Part shown: in pieces, positions 33,782 through 43,656 of the stretch
How the letters are laid out: every line of letters begins with the position of its first letter
Position numbering within the stretch: position 1 is the first letter of the stretch
Assembly (NCBI RefSeq): GCF_019331795.1
Contig: NZ_JAHPZL010000020.1
Location: forward strand, 1 to 57,119
Origin: Austwickia sp. TVS 96-490-7B
Lineage (GTDB): Bacteria > Actinomycetota > Actinomycetes > Actinomycetales > Dermatophilaceae
DNA: 57,119 bases
Reading direction: 5' to 3'
Translations under genes and position numbers: made by a program
The notes under the pieces: model-generated
What the model was told of the DNA's origin: nothing
Databases searched by the model: none
Seen by the model: only the letters and a program-made list of their open reading frames with translations

Positions 33782-34519
33782 ATGACAGGTGTGAGCATCG
33801 CCGATCACGAAATGCCCGACATGTCCATCACTCCGACCCGCGTGGTGATCGTGGATGACCACGTGCTTTATCGTCGGGGACTGGATTTGGTGCTGTCCCA
33901 GGAAGAGGACATCGAAGTCGTCGCAGAAGCTGACACCGGTTTGAGCGCCGTCGATGTGGTCGCCCGGCATCGTCCTGATGTCGTCGTGATGGACGTACGG
34001 ATGCCTCGAATGAACGGCGTAGAGGCTTGTGCTCGGATCAAGGCCAGCATGCCGTCGACCCAGATCATCATGCTCACCACCAGTGATGATGAGCAGGACT
34101 TGTTCGACGCAGTCCGCGCCGGGGCCAATGGGTATCTCCTCAAGGACGTCCCACCCGAAGAGGTGGTCGCCGCCATTCGCACGCTGCGCTCTGGTGGATC
34201 ATTGGTGTCTCCGACGATGGCCGCCAGCTTGATGCGGCAATTTGCGTCATTGGCACGCCAAGACGGCGGCGCGGAGGACAACCGCAGTCGGCTCACTGAA
34301 CGCGAACGGGAGGTGCTGGTCCATGTCGCCCGGGGAGAGGGCAACCGGGAGATCGCCCGCGCCCTGTTCATCTCCGAGAACACCGTCAAGAACCACGTCC
34401 GGTCCATCCTGGAAAAACTGCAGTTGCACAGCAGGGTTGAGGCGGCCATGTACGCCGTACGGGAGCATTTAGTCGACCATGACGGCAATGTGGGCGGGCG
34501 TCGCCGATCTGGGCAGTGA
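33782..34519 (+). CDS. NarL/LuxR-type response regulator
   Basis: The protein has 245 residues. The receiver domain has VVIVDDHVLYRRGL, the phosphoacceptor Asp71 in VVMDVRMPRMNG, and LLKDVPPEEV. The C-terminal LuxR helix-turn-helix is LTEREREVLVHVARGEGNREIARALFISENTVKNHVRSIL. No kinase gene is adjacent, so it is an orphan in this window. The first ~18 residues are not conserved-looking, so a later start (ATG 33818, GDMS/ITPTR region) is possible. Target genes unknown. Confidence 0.88.
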   Translation: MTGVSIADHEMPDMSITPTRVVIVDDHVLYRRGLDLVLSQEEDIEVVAEADTGLSAVDVVARHRPDVVVMDVRMPRMNGVEACARIKASMPSTQIIMLTTSDDEQDLFDAVRAGANGYLLKDVPPEEVVAAIRTLRSGGSLVSPTMAASLMRQFASLARQDGGAEDNRSRLTEREREVLVHVARGEGNREIARALFISENTVKNHVRSILEKLQLHSRVEAAMYAVREHLVDHDGNVGGRRRSGQ

Positions 34520-35775
34520 TGCGCCCCATCGTGGAGGGTGTTGCCGTGCCCACAGGCAACGAACTCAGCCAGGCTGAGGGACGCCGGATCGCTTTAGCCG
34601 CCCAAGGGTTTTCCGGGCGGCGTACCCCGTCTGGACCAGTCCGGACGAGTCATCTCCACCAGGTGGCGGACCGATTGGGCATCATTCAAATCGACAGTGT
34701 CAATGTCCTTGCGCGGAGCCACTATCTCCCGTTCTTCTCTCGGCTGGGGCCATACGACCCGTCCCTGCTGGATGCTATGCGCGACGGCGACCGGGACGGT
34801 CACCGCGCGCTCGTCGAGTATTGGGGGCACGAGGCGTCGTTGATCACGCCGCGACTGTGGCCCTATTTCGGTTTTCGGATGCGGCGGGCTCACCAAGATT
34901 CCTGGGGCGGGATGCGTCGGGTAGCTGCCGAGCATCCGCAGCTGGTCGAGGCGGTACGACGAGAGATCGTCACAGCGGGCCCGATGACAGCACGGGAGTG
35001 CGAAGCTGCACTGGCCCATGAGGAAGGACCACGCCGACAACTGTGGGGGTGGAACTGGTCGCTGGTGAAAGCAGCTTGTGAGCATTTGTTCTGGGCTGGC
35101 GATGTGGCTAGTGCTGGCCGAACAGCCCAGTTCGAACGCCGATACGCTGACCCAGCTGTGGTGCTGCCCCCGCAGGTGCAAGGCCGTGGTCCTCGGGCCG
35201 ATGCAGCCCCCAGCGACCAGGAGTCGTTCGTGGCGCTGGTTGAGGTCGCTGCGCAGGCCCATGGCCTTGGCACGGCCCGATGTTTACGGGACTATGCCCG
35301 GTTGAGTAGTGCCCAGGCTGGTCCGGCATTAGCCCACCTGGTCGACGAAGGGCGGTTGATCCCGGTCCGTCTTGAGGGTGATCGGTCGCTCTGGTATCTC
35401 CATCGAGATGCACGTGTCCCGGCGCGGATGTCAGCGCGAGCGTTGCTCAGCCCGTTTGATTCACTCATCTGGCAGCGGGATCGGGTCGAAGCACTCTTCG
35501 GATTTCACTACCGCCTGGAGTTCTACACGCCAGCGGCTCGGCGGATACACGGCTACTATGTGATGCCCTTGGTGTGGGGTGATCGGCTGGTCGCTCGGAT
35601 CGACGTCAAAGCTGACCGGGCGGCTGGGCTACTGCGAGTCCAGTCGGTGATGTGGGAAGACCTGTCGACGGCACGTCGTACGGCGGCGGCGCAGGCGCTG
35701 CTCACCGAAACAGACATGTTGGCAGACTTCCTGGGCTTGGATGCAACCCAATTCACCACGGGCCTAGGTCTTTGA
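34519..35775 (+). CDS. Winged-helix DNA glycosylase-like protein (YcaQ/AlkX family)
   Basis: The protein has 418 residues. IIQIDSVNVLARSHYLPFFSRLG carries the Q-x-D motif of the AlkX (YcaQ) branch of HTH_42 glycosylases. LLSPFDSLIWQRDRVEALFGFHYRLEFYTPAARR and YYVMPLVWGDRLVARIDVKADR are strong family signatures. YcaQ removes alkylated bases and unhooks interstrand crosslinks. The ATG overlaps the preceding stop by one base (TGATG), so it may be translated with the response regulator; GTG 34516 is an alternative. Confidence 0.88.
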   Translation: MRPIVEGVAVPTGNELSQAEGRRIALAAQGFSGRRTPSGPVRTSHLHQVADRLGIIQIDSVNVLARSHYLPFFSRLGPYDPSLLDAMRDGDRDGHRALVEYWGHEASLITPRLWPYFGFRMRRAHQDSWGGMRRVAAEHPQLVEAVRREIVTAGPMTARECEAALAHEEGPRRQLWGWNWSLVKAACEHLFWAGDVASAGRTAQFERRYADPAVVLPPQVQGRGPRADAAPSDQESFVALVEVAAQAHGLGTARCLRDYARLSSAQAGPALAHLVDEGRLIPVRLEGDRSLWYLHRDARVPARMSARALLSPFDSLIWQRDRVEALFGFHYRLEFYTPAARRIHGYYVMPLVWGDRLVARIDVKADRAAGLLRVQSVMWEDLSTARRTAAAQALLTETDMLADFLGLDATQFTTGLGL

Positions 35776-35829
35776 CAGCACTGAGCCGGAGCGGCGGACT
35801 CTCGTCACCACGACATCGCGCTCTCAGCG

Positions 35830-35863
35830 ACGGGGCTGCCGCGCACTCGCACCGCCGCCCCGT
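35830..35863. terminator. Weak hairpin between convergent genes
   Basis: ACGGGGC (35830-35836) pairs with GCCCCGT (35857-35863) around a 20-nt GC-rich loop. It lies between the glycosylase and GNAT genes, which converge here. Confidence 0.35.
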
Positions 35864-35874
35864 GAGCGGGTAGC

Positions 35875-37701
35875 TCAGTCCTCGACACTGCAGACGTAGT
35901 GCCACACATCTGCGCGGCCCTGCTCGATGGGTACTGCTGCCGGTTCTACCGTCCACCGGCGGTAACCAGCGCGTTCCAGGACGCGGTGCGAGGCAACATT
36001 CTCGGCGAGCGCGCGAGCGGTGACTCGATGCCGTCCTAGCCCGCCGTCTTCTGGGGCAGCCAAGAGGTAGGACGTGACAGCGTGCACTGCCGCGCTGGCC
36101 AGGCCCTGGCCGCGATGGTCCGGGTGCAGCAGGTAACCGATTTCGGCGCTGTCCTGCAGGAAGGAGTCGTTGAGCGCGAACGCCCGGATGAATCCGACCG
36201 GTGACTCGGCGGTGCCATCGTCCTGCTGGGGGCAGATGGCCCACCGCATGGTGGATCCCCGATGTATCCCTCCGACGCCGTGAGCGATCCATCGCTGTGC
36301 GTCGTCTGAGTTGACGGAGAGGTGGGAGTGAGGCCCGGCGCTAGGCTGCCGTAGCAATGCGGCGACGGCGTCAGCGTCGGTGTCGGTCAAGGCGCGGAGC
36401 AGCACGGTGGGAGTGCATAGTCGCGGCGGGGGGCACGCTACTCGCGTTGCGTGCCGTTCGCGGGAGTGTTGGTCATCCTCGCGGAGGATCTCCCAGAGGG
36501 CGCGCCCATGATCGCCGGGGTCCGCGGTTGAGGGTGGGGTCCGGGACAGTCCGACGTAGGTCATTCCGGTGCGAGCCAGTGACATCCCCGCAGCAAGGTC
36601 GTCGACGCGAGGGGTGGCGTGGATTTTGGTGAGTCCGGCACCGCCGTCCTCGACGGGGGCGAAGGCGTGGTCGAGAACGGTCGGTAGTAGTTGGGAGAAG
36701 AGTCCGTGGTTGCGGGCAGCTGGGATCAATTCCGCCCGCAGTTCGGCGTCGCCGTACCGGTCGATGCCGGTCAGGGCCATGGTTCCGATGAGCTGTTCGG
36801 TTCCGGGCATTCCCAGGTCTGCGACGATCGCCCAGCTGATTTCAGTGCCTGTCGCTGAGCCGAGGAGTCGGGCGTGATACCAGGTGGGCCACTCGCGTTG
36901 CCCGGGGAGCTGACCGGCGTCGAGGGGCTGGTCGAGTGGGTGTGGTCGGGATGGCATAGCAGCGCCGTCGGTGTCCTGCCAGCGGCGCAGCCGCACCGCA
37001 GTGCAGGTCCAGGCCGGGCCGCTGCCGGACGGGGGGCTGGTGGCCAGGTCACCCAAGTAGGTCCCGCCCAGGTCGGTCAGGTCAATCTCCAGGGTTGGTA
37101 CGTCGTACCAGGTCATCCGGGGTGTTGTCGGGTCACCGGCCCGCCATGAAGACATCCATTCATCGATGTCGTGGTAAATCCCCGCTGGGTCTGCTTGGGG
37201 GATGAGCGCAGGGTGAGTGATGGGCGCAGTAAACCCGCAGGACCAAGCCACCCGCCAGGAGGCGAGATTCCCCGCGACTGCTCGCCAGATGATGGTGGTG
37301 ACGCCGCGGCGTACGGCTTCTGCTTGGGCCAGACGGACCGCCCGGGACATCAACGACCGTCCACGTCCGTGCGGGTGGAGCAAAAAACCGACCTCACAGG
37401 TGGCGTGACCGGTGGTGCGTAGCTCGATGCTGCCGTAATAGGTCCCGGGGGAGGAAATCTCCTCGACCGCCCAGTTCAGGGTGGTGGCGCCCTGGTCTTG
37501 CCGGTCCCAATCAGTGGCGACCTTCGTGAGGAAGGCTTTGGCGTGCTCGTCGCTGTATGGCCGTGGGACGGTGGTGTATCGCAGTGAGTCCAGGTCCTGA
37601 CATTGTTCGACGACCCTAGGCAGGTCATCCGAGGTCAGCGCACGCAGCCGTACCACTCCGTCGCTGAGCATCGGGACGTTGTCGGGGAAAGCTGTCGTCA
37701 T
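35875..37701 (-). CDS. Triple GNAT-domain acetyltransferase-like protein
   Basis: The protein has 608 residues. Three GNAT-like modules can be read. The first (residues ~1-200) has GVVRLRALTSDDLPRVVEQ and GFLLHPHGRGRSLMSRAVRLA. The second (~220-410) starts at VRLRRWQDTDGAAM and has ELIPAARNHGLFSQLLPTVLDHAF. The third (~430-608) has VLLRALTDTDADAV, YLLHPDHRGQGLASAAVHAV and ENVASHRVLERAGYRRW. The acetyl-CoA pyrophosphate loop (R/Q-G-x-G-x-A/S) is good in modules 1 and 3 and poor in module 2. Acceptor unknown. ATG 37701 is chosen because the upstream extension is not GNAT-like. Confidence 0.75.
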   Translation of the reverse strand: MTTAFPDNVPMLSDGVVRLRALTSDDLPRVVEQCQDLDSLRYTTVPRPYSDEHAKAFLTKVATDWDRQDQGATTLNWAVEEISSPGTYYGSIELRTTGHATCEVGFLLHPHGRGRSLMSRAVRLAQAEAVRRGVTTIIWRAVAGNLASWRVAWSCGFTAPITHPALIPQADPAGIYHDIDEWMSSWRAGDPTTPRMTWYDVPTLEIDLTDLGGTYLGDLATSPPSGSGPAWTCTAVRLRRWQDTDGAAMPSRPHPLDQPLDAGQLPGQREWPTWYHARLLGSATGTEISWAIVADLGMPGTEQLIGTMALTGIDRYGDAELRAELIPAARNHGLFSQLLPTVLDHAFAPVEDGGAGLTKIHATPRVDDLAAGMSLARTGMTYVGLSRTPPSTADPGDHGRALWEILREDDQHSRERHATRVACPPPRLCTPTVLLRALTDTDADAVAALLRQPSAGPHSHLSVNSDDAQRWIAHGVGGIHRGSTMRWAICPQQDDGTAESPVGFIRAFALNDSFLQDSAEIGYLLHPDHRGQGLASAAVHAVTSYLLAAPEDGGLGRHRVTARALAENVASHRVLERAGYRRWTVEPAAVPIEQGRADVWHYVCSVED

Positions 37702-37791
37702 CGTCACAGCAAACCGGTTTCTGTGCGGGGAGGCAACTGCTCTGTCGTGACAGCGAAGTCGTCTCCCGGGTGATGATGACAGCAACGGTTC

Positions 37792-37797
37792 TAGGGT
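37792..37797 (+). promoter_or_regulatory. -10 element TAGGGT, leaderless start of the small GNAT gene
   Basis: TAGGGT lies 7 nt before ATG 37805, with no Shine-Dalgarno. Confidence 0.5.
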
Positions 37798-37804
37798 GGA
37801 TGTC

Positions 37805-38104
37805 ATGAGCGAGATCGTCATCACAGACAACGCAGCAGCATCCCGCTGGGAGGCGGTGCAAGACGGGCAGCTCGTCGGGTTCGCTGAGTACGTCGAGGCC
37901 GACGGTGTGGTCGCGTTCACTCACACCGAGGTGCCCTCGCAATTTGGCGGGCGGGGCATCGCGGGGAAGCTGGCAGCGGCCTCGTTGGCGCGGGCGCGGG
38001 AACGTGGGGCTATGGTGCGGCCGCAATGTTCGTTCTACGCCGGATGGATCGCCCGCAATCCGCAGTACGCCGACCTGGTCGTCGAGGAGGCGCGTCGCTC
38101 CTGA
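37805..38104 (+). CDS. Small GNAT family N-acetyltransferase (YjdJ-like)
   Basis: The protein has 99 residues. SRWEAVQDGQLVGFAEYVEADGVVAFTHTEVPSQFGGRGIAGKLAAA contains the shortened GNAT core with the acetyl-CoA loop QFGGRGIAGKL, and CSFYAGWIARNPQYADLV is the family end. Substrate unknown. It is divergent from the triple GNAT gene and lies upstream of secA with its own probable leaderless promoter. Confidence 0.82.
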   Translation: MSEIVITDNAAASRWEAVQDGQLVGFAEYVEADGVVAFTHTEVPSQFGGRGIAGKLAAASLARARERGAMVRPQCSFYAGWIARNPQYADLVVEEARRS

Positions 38105-38364
38105 TCGGTGGCGGTGTGTCGGAGATGCTGACCGGATCGGCAGGTGACTATCACCTGCCCTTGCGGTTCTTCTCTGGTGCGTCCACTAGGCTGGCCAGAT
38201 CGTCCCGGTGTCGCCGTCACCCGTGGAGGGTTCGCGGTGGCGCCGTGACTGCTGTTGTCCAACCACGTCCTCGTTCGTCGTAGGTGGGGCCCGGTCTGTG
38301 AATCCGGTTCCTGAGTACGGCGACACTATGGGGGACGTGACCGCCGTCCCTGGGAGAGTCCACC

Positions 38365-41088
38365 GTGCCGAAGATCGTCGATCGTATCCTGCGTGCTGGT
38401 GAGGGGCGCGAACTGCGGCGCCTGCAGGGTTTCGCGTCGCAGGTCAACGCTATCGAGGATGACTTCGAAAGGCTGTCGGACACCGAGCTCAAAGAGGAAA
38501 CCGCCCGGTTCAAAGAACGTCTGGCCGACGGGGAGCACATTGACAAGCTGCTGCCTGAGGCCTTCGCAGCTGTCCGGGAAGCCAGCAAGCGCACCTTGGG
38601 CAAACGGCACTTCGATGTGCAGCTAGTCGGCGGAGCGGCGCTGCACTATGGCAATGTCGCGGAGATGAAGACCGGTGAGGGCAAGACCCTCGTGGCGACG
38701 CTACCCAGCTATCTCAACGCCTTGGCCGGTGAAGGCGTTCATGTCATCACCGTCAATGACTATCTGGCGGAGTACCAGTCCGATTTGATGGGTCGTGTGC
38801 ACCGCATGCTGGGCCTGGAAACCGGCTGCATCTTGGCTAATATGACGCCTGCCCAGCGTCGAGCGGAATACGCCAAAGACATTACCTATGGCACGAACAA
38901 CGAGTTCGGATTCGACTATCTGCGCGACAACATGGCGTGGAGCCCGGATGAGTTAGTGCAGCGAGGTCACTATTTCGCAGTGGTCGACGAGGTCGACTCG
39001 ATTCTCATTGACGAGGCTCGGACTCCCTTGATCATCTCTGGCCCATCGGATCAGGCCACGAAGTGGTATATGGAGTTTGCCAAGATTGTGCAGCAGCTGC
39101 ACCGAGGTCGTCCGGGGGACCGGCTGCGTGGCATCCTGCCGACCGGTGATTATGAGGTTGACGAGAAGAAACGCACGATCGGCGTCTTGGAGCAGGGCAT
39201 CGCCAAGGTCGAGGACTTGTTGGGGATCGACAATCTGTATGAAAGCGTCAACACTCCGCTGATCGGTTATCTGAACAACGCCATCAAGGCAAAAGAGCTC
39301 TTCAAGCGGGACAAAGATTATGTGGTGATCGATGGTGAGGTCCTCATCGTCGACGAACACACCGGGCGTATGCTTCCGGGTCGCCGTTATAACGAAGGTA
39401 TGCATCAGGCGATCGAGGCCAAGGAAGGGGTGGACATTCAAAACGAAAACCAAACCCTGGCCACGATCACCTTGCAGAACTACTTCCGTCTCTACAAGAA
39501 GCTGTCCGGGATGACTGGTACGGCGCAGACGGAAGCTGCGGAACTGCACCAGATCTACAAACTGGGTGTTGTTCCGATCCCGACGAACCGCCCCATGGTG
39601 CGTCGTGACCGGTCTGACCTGGTCTACCGCACCGAGAAGGCGAAGTTCGACGCGGTCGTGGAAGATATCGCAGTCAAATACAAGAAGGGCCAGCCGGTCC
39701 TGGTCGGTACCACCTCAGTGGAGAAGAGTGAGTATCTCTCCCAACAGCTGGCAAAGCGCAAGATCGACCACAAGGTGTTGAACGCGAAGCAACACGAGCG
39801 GGAAGCGGCAATTGTCGCTGACGCTGGTCGTAAGGGCGCGGTCACCGTGGCGACAAACATGGCTGGTCGCGGAACCGACATCATGCTTGGTGGCAACCCA
39901 GAGTTCCGTGCGGTAGCGGCGCTGAAGGCCCGCGGCCTGTCCCCGGAGGAAACCCCGGAAGAGTACGAAGCGGCGTGGGACGAGGCCTTAGCTAAGGCTG
40001 AAAAGGAAGTTGCCGCCGAGCACGAGGACGTCACCCTGCTGGGCGGTCTGTACGTGTTGGGCACTGAGCGGCACGAGTCACGTCGTATCGACAATCAGTT
40101 GCGAGGTCGGTCTGGGCGTCAAGGCGACCCGGGGGAGTCGCGATTTTACCTGTCCTTACAGGACGACTTGATGCGGATGTTCAATTCCTCACTGGTCGAC
40201 CGAGTGATGACTGGCACTGGCATGGAAGATTCGGTGCCGATCGAGTCCAAGCTGGTGACGCGTTCGATTCAAAGTGCACAGACGCAGGTCGAAGGCCGTA
40301 ACTTCGAAATCCGCAAGAACGTCTTGAAGTACGACGATGTGTTGAACACCCAGCGCAAGGTGATCTACGAAGAGCGTCGCCGGGTCCTCGACGGTGAAGA
40401 CATGCACGAGCAGCTGAAGCATTTCATCATCGACACCATCGATTCCTACGTTTTTGCTGCCACCGCGGAGGGTTTCGCCGAGGATTGGGACTTGGAAACG
40501 TTGTGGACGGCGATGGAGCAGCTCTACCCCATCTCGATCACGATTGAGGAGCTGGAAGACAGTGCGGGTGGTCGCCCGTCGATTACTCGGGACATGCTGC
40601 GTGACGAATTGGCATCTGACGCATTGCACGCATTTGACGAGCGCACAGACATGTTGGGCGAGGAAGTCGCCAAGCAGGTAGAGCGGCGTGTTGTGTTGGC
40701 GGTGCTGGACCGTAAGTGGCGTGAGCATCTGTACGAGATGGATTATCTGCAGGAGGGCATCGGTCTGCGGGCGATGGCGCAGCGTGACCCAGTCGTGGAA
40801 TACAGCCGCGAGGGTTACCAGATGTTCAACGGGATGTTGGAAGGCATTAAAGAGGAGTCAGTGGGCTTCTTCTTCAACGTCGAGGTGCAAGTCGACCCGG
40901 AGATGCAGGCTGCTGCCCAGGAGGCCCCGCAGGTGCATGCAAAAGGCTTGGACGAGCACAAGTCCGGTCAGCTGCATTACAGTGCGCCAGCTGATGACGG
41001 TTCGGTGGAGGAGCATGATGAGCAAGCTGGTTCCGAGGAGGTTATGTCTCGGGCGGAGCGTCGTGCCTCGCGTCGTCGGGGTCGTTGA
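38365..41088 (+). CDS. secA: Preprotein translocase ATPase SecA
   Basis: The protein has 907 residues. Walker A is [13 protein letters not shown] and the DEAD-like Walker B is [36 protein letters not shown] and [13 protein letters not shown] are SecA signatures. It drives export of unfolded proteins through SecYEG. The C-terminus ends in a basic [13 protein letters not shown] without the zinc-binding Cys motif, as in actinobacterial SecA1. The GTG has GGAGAG about 8 nt upstream. The location after hpf matches the mycobacterial secA1 locus. Confidence 0.96.
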   Translation: MPKIVDRILRAGEGRELRRLQGFASQVNAIEDDFERLSDTELKEETARFKERLADGEHIDKLLPEAFAAVREASKRTLGKRHFDVQLVGGAALHYGNVAEMKTGEGKTLVATLPSYLNALAGEGVHVITVNDYLAEYQSDLMGRVHRMLGLETGCILANMTPAQRRAEYAKDITYGTNNEFGFDYLRDNMAWSPDELVQRGHYFAVVDEVDSILIDEARTPLIISGPSDQATKWYMEFAKIVQQLHRGRPGDRLRGILPTGDYEVDEKKRTIGVLEQGIAKVEDLLGIDNLYESVNTPLIGYLNNAIKAKELFKRDKDYVVIDGEVLIVDEHTGRMLPGRRYNEGMHQAIEAKEGVDIQNENQTLATITLQNYFRLYKKLSGMTGTAQTEAAELHQIYKLGVVPIPTNRPMVRRDRSDLVYRTEKAKFDAVVEDIAVKYKKGQPVLVGTTSVEKSEYLSQQLAKRKIDHKVLNAKQHEREAAIVADAGRKGAVTVATNMAGRGTDIMLGGNPEFRAVAALKARGLSPEETPEEYEAAWDEALAKAEKEVAAEHEDVTLLGGLYVLGTERHESRRIDNQLRGRSGRQGDPGESRFYLSLQDDLMRMFNSSLVDRVMTGTGMEDSVPIESKLVTRSIQSAQTQVEGRNFEIRKNVLKYDDVLNTQRKVIYEERRRVLDGEDMHEQLKHFIIDTIDSYVFAATAEGFAEDWDLETLWTAMEQLYPISITIEELEDSAGGRPSITRDMLRDELASDALHAFDERTDMLGEEVAKQVERRVVLAVLDRKWREHLYEMDYLQEGIGLRAMAQRDPVVEYSREGYQMFNGMLEGIKEESVGFFFNVEVQVDPEMQAAAQEAPQVHAKGLDEHKSGQLHYSAPADDGSVEEHDEQAGSEEVMSRAERRASRRRGR

Positions 41089-41151
41089 GCTGGAACGTCG
41101 CTGGCCGATGCTCATCGGGGAAAGGTTCTGACCGAGGTCTGGCAGCTGTGG

Positions 41152-41185
41152 CGGCCCCTGTCACCGTGTGAGGTGGCAGGGGCCG
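41152..41185. terminator. Bidirectional hairpin between secA and tetR, overlapping the tetR 3' end
   Basis: CGGCCCCTGTCACC (41152-41165) pairs with GGTGGCAGGGGCCG (41172-41185), 14 bp with one G-T pair and a 6-nt loop. The tetR stop codon (41161-41163) lies inside the left arm, so the last codons of that gene are part of the hairpin. Confidence 0.7.
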
Positions 41186-41817
41186 TTGCTATGGGTGGGC
41201 AGTGGTGAGACAGCCCAGTCGCCGAGGGCTCCTTCGAGGGCGCCGAGTGCGGCATCGATCAGCGGGTGGCGCTGGTCAGGGGAGCAGTCCTGGTCAATCC
41301 ACTGGCTGGTGGCATAGTCGACGAATCCGAGGTATCCCAGCACGGCGTAGGTGTGGCGAGTCCATTGGTGGATCCCTAACAGGGAGCTGAGGTCGTCGAC
41401 GTTTTCGGCGCGGGCGTGTGCGCGGACGTGAGTGGCCTGCGCCGGTTCGCTGGCCGGGGAGGTGGGGGTACGACGGTGGGCTGCTGCGTGGTCAAGATGT
41501 GCTTCGAGGCGAGCTTTGACGCGGTCCCGGACGGGAGATCCGGTGGGGAGTGCTGCGGCGGCGGCTCGCTTGGCGTCTCGGAGGCGGCTGAGGTCATCGT
41601 GGATCACGGCGGCGTACAGGTCGGCTTTACTGCCGAAGTAGTGGAACACCAGGGCAGGAGACGCGCCGGCCTGCCTGGCGATCTCTTCGGTGGGGACCTG
41701 GGAGTACGGGGTGGTGGCGTAGATCTCTGCGGCGGCAGCCACGATGCTGGCCCGCCGTTGCGCCACGTCGAGGCGACGCCTGATGGGAGGGCCTGCGCCT
41801 TCGTGCCGGGGAGTCAT
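41161..41817 (-). CDS. TetR family transcriptional regulator
   Basis: The protein has 218 residues. The N-terminal helix-turn-helix is QRRASIVAAAAEIYATTPYSQVPTEEIARQAGASPALVFHYFGSKADLYAAV; the C-terminal domain (ligand and dimer) is divergent. It is divergently placed from a GH13 gene with a clean palindrome between them, so it probably represses itself and that gene. The start appears leaderless (TACGAT 6 nt upstream). Inducer unknown. Confidence 0.88.
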   Translation of the reverse strand: MTPRHEGAGPPIRRRLDVAQRRASIVAAAAEIYATTPYSQVPTEEIARQAGASPALVFHYFGSKADLYAAVIHDDLSRLRDAKRAAAAALPTGSPVRDRVKARLEAHLDHAAAHRRTPTSPASEPAQATHVRAHARAENVDDLSSLLGIHQWTRHTYAVLGYLGFVDYATSQWIDQDCSPDQRHPLIDAALGALEGALGDWAVSPLPTHSNGPCHLTR

Positions 41818-41823
41818 GTCGTC

Positions 41824-41829
41824 ATCGTA
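41824..41829 (-). promoter_or_regulatory. -10 element TACGAT of tetR, leaderless
   Basis: TACGAT on the minus strand, 6 nt before ATG 41817. TTGACT (41845-41850, minus) is a possible -35 with a short 15-nt spacer; both the -35 and the spacer are covered by the palindrome at 41831-41855. Confidence 0.45.
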
Positions 41830-41830
41830 T

Positions 41831-41855
41831 CGCTATTGAGTTAGAGTCAATAGCG
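41831..41855. promoter_or_regulatory. Palindromic operator between tetR and the GH13 gene
   Basis: CGCTATTGA (41831-41839) and TCAATAGCG (41847-41855) form a perfect 9-bp inverted repeat with a 7-nt spacer, the size of a TetR dimer site. A further half-site, GAGTCAATA, repeats at 41867-41875, next to the GH13 ribosome binding site. It overlaps the probable tetR promoter. Confidence 0.75.
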
Positions 41856-41885
41856 TTGCTGATTCCGAGTCAATAAGGATCTCCA

Positions 41886-43103
41886 GTGTCGATGACTGAT
41901 CACGCCATCTGGTGGCATGTCTATCCGCTCGGGGCCTGTGGAGCTCCCCGACGAGCCGCCGATGATACGGCTGCCGAGCATCAGCGGCACCGACTCCGCC
42001 GGATGGATGCCTGGCTGGATTACGTCATCGAGCTGGGCTGCTCGGGCTTGCTCCTCGGGCCGGTGTTCGCGGCCACCAGCCACGGCTATGACACGGTTGA
42101 TTACTTTCGCCTGGATCCGCGCCTGGGAGATGACAGCGACTGGGACCACTTTGTGACGGAAGCCCATCGGCGAGGGTTGTTGCTCATGCTCGACGGGGTG
42201 TTCAACCATGTCGGCGTTGATCATGAACTCGTTCCAGCCGCCATCACTGAGGGCGCAGGCATGGTGCGCACAGTCGACGGGCGGCATCAAGGCTGGGAAG
42301 GGCATGACGATCTGGCCGAACTTGATCACCAGGATCCCAGAGTCGCTGACCTCGTTGTTGAGGTCATGACGTATTGGCTTGCTCAGGGGGCCGACGGTTG
42401 GCGGCTAGACGTGGCCTACGCCGTCCCGAGCGCGTTCTGGTCCCAGGTGCTGGGGCGGGTGCGGGAGCAGTATCCGCAAGCCTTCTTCCTCGGCGAGGTG
42501 ATTCATGGCGACTATTCCGCGGTGGCTCAGGCCGGTGGCTTGGATGCGGTGACTCAGTACGAACTGTGGAAAGCGATCTGGAGCAGCTTGTCCGATCGCA
42601 ACCTCTGGGAACTCGCGTGGGCCTTACAGCGTCACCAGGATTTTTGCGATGTCACCACCATGCAGACCTTCGTCGGCAACCACGATGTCACCCGGATCGC
42701 CAGCCGGGTAGGCGATGGCGGCGCTGCCATCGCTGCGGTGATCCTGCTGACACTGCCGGGCATGCCGAGCATCTATTACGGCGATGAGCAGGCCTTCCGC
42801 GGGGAAAAAGGCAATGGCTGGGAGGCGGACGAGGCGTTGCGTCCTGCGTTGCCCGAGGATCCGAGCGGGCTGGATCCGGCCGGTTGGTGGCTCTACCGAC
42901 TGCATCAGGAACTCATTGCGTTACGCCGACGTCACTCTTGGATCGCTACCGGTCGCGTCGCCGTCCAGGATCGGAACAACACGAGCCTGCGGTACGCCGT
43001 CACCGCGCCGGGGCATCATCTTGTGGTTGATATCGACATTACCGATCGGCCACAGGCGACCTTGACCGTCGATGGTCATCGCGAAGTGACGTGGCCTCGC
43101 TGA
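41886..43103 (+). CDS. Alpha-amylase family glycoside hydrolase (GH13)
   Basis: The protein has 405 residues. The four GH13 regions are visible: LDGVFNHVG, GWRLDVAYAV with the nucleophile Asp175, LGEVIHGDY with the acid/base Glu204 and FVGNHDVTR with Asp267. There is no signal peptide, so it acts in the cytoplasm, perhaps on maltodextrins, trehalose or glycogen fragments. GTG 41886 has AAGGA 6 nt upstream; ATG 41892 is an alternative. It lies next to a TetR operator and is probably repressed by the divergent regulator. Substrate not predictable. Confidence 0.88.
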   Translation: MSMTDHAIWWHVYPLGACGAPRRAADDTAAEHQRHRLRRMDAWLDYVIELGCSGLLLGPVFAATSHGYDTVDYFRLDPRLGDDSDWDHFVTEAHRRGLLLMLDGVFNHVGVDHELVPAAITEGAGMVRTVDGRHQGWEGHDDLAELDHQDPRVADLVVEVMTYWLAQGADGWRLDVAYAVPSAFWSQVLGRVREQYPQAFFLGEVIHGDYSAVAQAGGLDAVTQYELWKAIWSSLSDRNLWELAWALQRHQDFCDVTTMQTFVGNHDVTRIASRVGDGGAAIAAVILLTLPGMPSIYYGDEQAFRGEKGNGWEADEALRPALPEDPSGLDPAGWWLYRLHQELIALRRRHSWIATGRVAVQDRNNTSLRYAVTAPGHHLVVDIDITDRPQATLTVDGHREVTWPR

Positions 43104-43119
43104 CCGAGGTCAGACGTGG

Positions 43120-43656
43120 TTACCCCATCTCTAGGGCGGTGACGACCCAGCGACCATCCAATCCCTCCAGCCGCAGCGCCATGGCGCTGACCCGGTAGGC
43201 GTGCCGGACGATGACGGTGGCTTCGACCACTCCGTCGTAAATGGGGCATGTGCGGACTCGACGGACCTGCACCGGCCGACGTCGTGCCAGTCCGTGACCG
43301 ACAGTATGGGCTTGGCGTCGCAGCAAGCTGTCCAGGACTACCGGGCTGCAGTGGCGCATCACCTGGGTGGCAGGTCGAGCTCCGGTGGCGATTTCCACAA
43401 AAGCCATTGCCAACCTGGCCGCACTGTGCCCGGCATCAGGCAGGTCATGGTGTGAGGTGTGCTGCCGGGCAAAGTCGACGTCTCGATGTTTAGAGGTCGG
43501 GCGGGGGCGAAGTATCTCCTCGTGCCAAGGGAGGAGATCTTGGACCACGACCGGGGCGTCCCGGTGGGCCGCTGCTGGTTCCCAGCTGATTTCGTCGTCA
43601 GTCAAGGGGCGCCCACCAGTGGGAATGGTGGGGGTGGTCAAGGTAGCGGTGCTCAT
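43120..43656 (-). CDS. Rv3235 family protein
   Basis: The protein has 178 residues. AARLAMAFVEIATGARPATQVMRHCSPVVLDSLLRR, then RVRTCPIYDGVVEATVIVRHAYRVSAMALRLEGLDGRWVVTALEMG is the conserved Rv3235-like region. Function unknown; the family sits near secA1 across actinobacteria. ATG 43656 overlaps the stop of the LysM gene (ATGA), so the two are translated together. The frame is open upstream but without a binding site. Confidence 0.82.
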   Translation of the reverse strand: MSTATLTTPTIPTGGRPLTDDEISWEPAAAHRDAPVVVQDLLPWHEEILRPRPTSKHRDVDFARQHTSHHDLPDAGHSAARLAMAFVEIATGARPATQVMRHCSPVVLDSLLRRQAHTVGHGLARRRPVQVRRVRTCPIYDGVVEATVIVRHAYRVSAMALRLEGLDGRWVVTALEMG

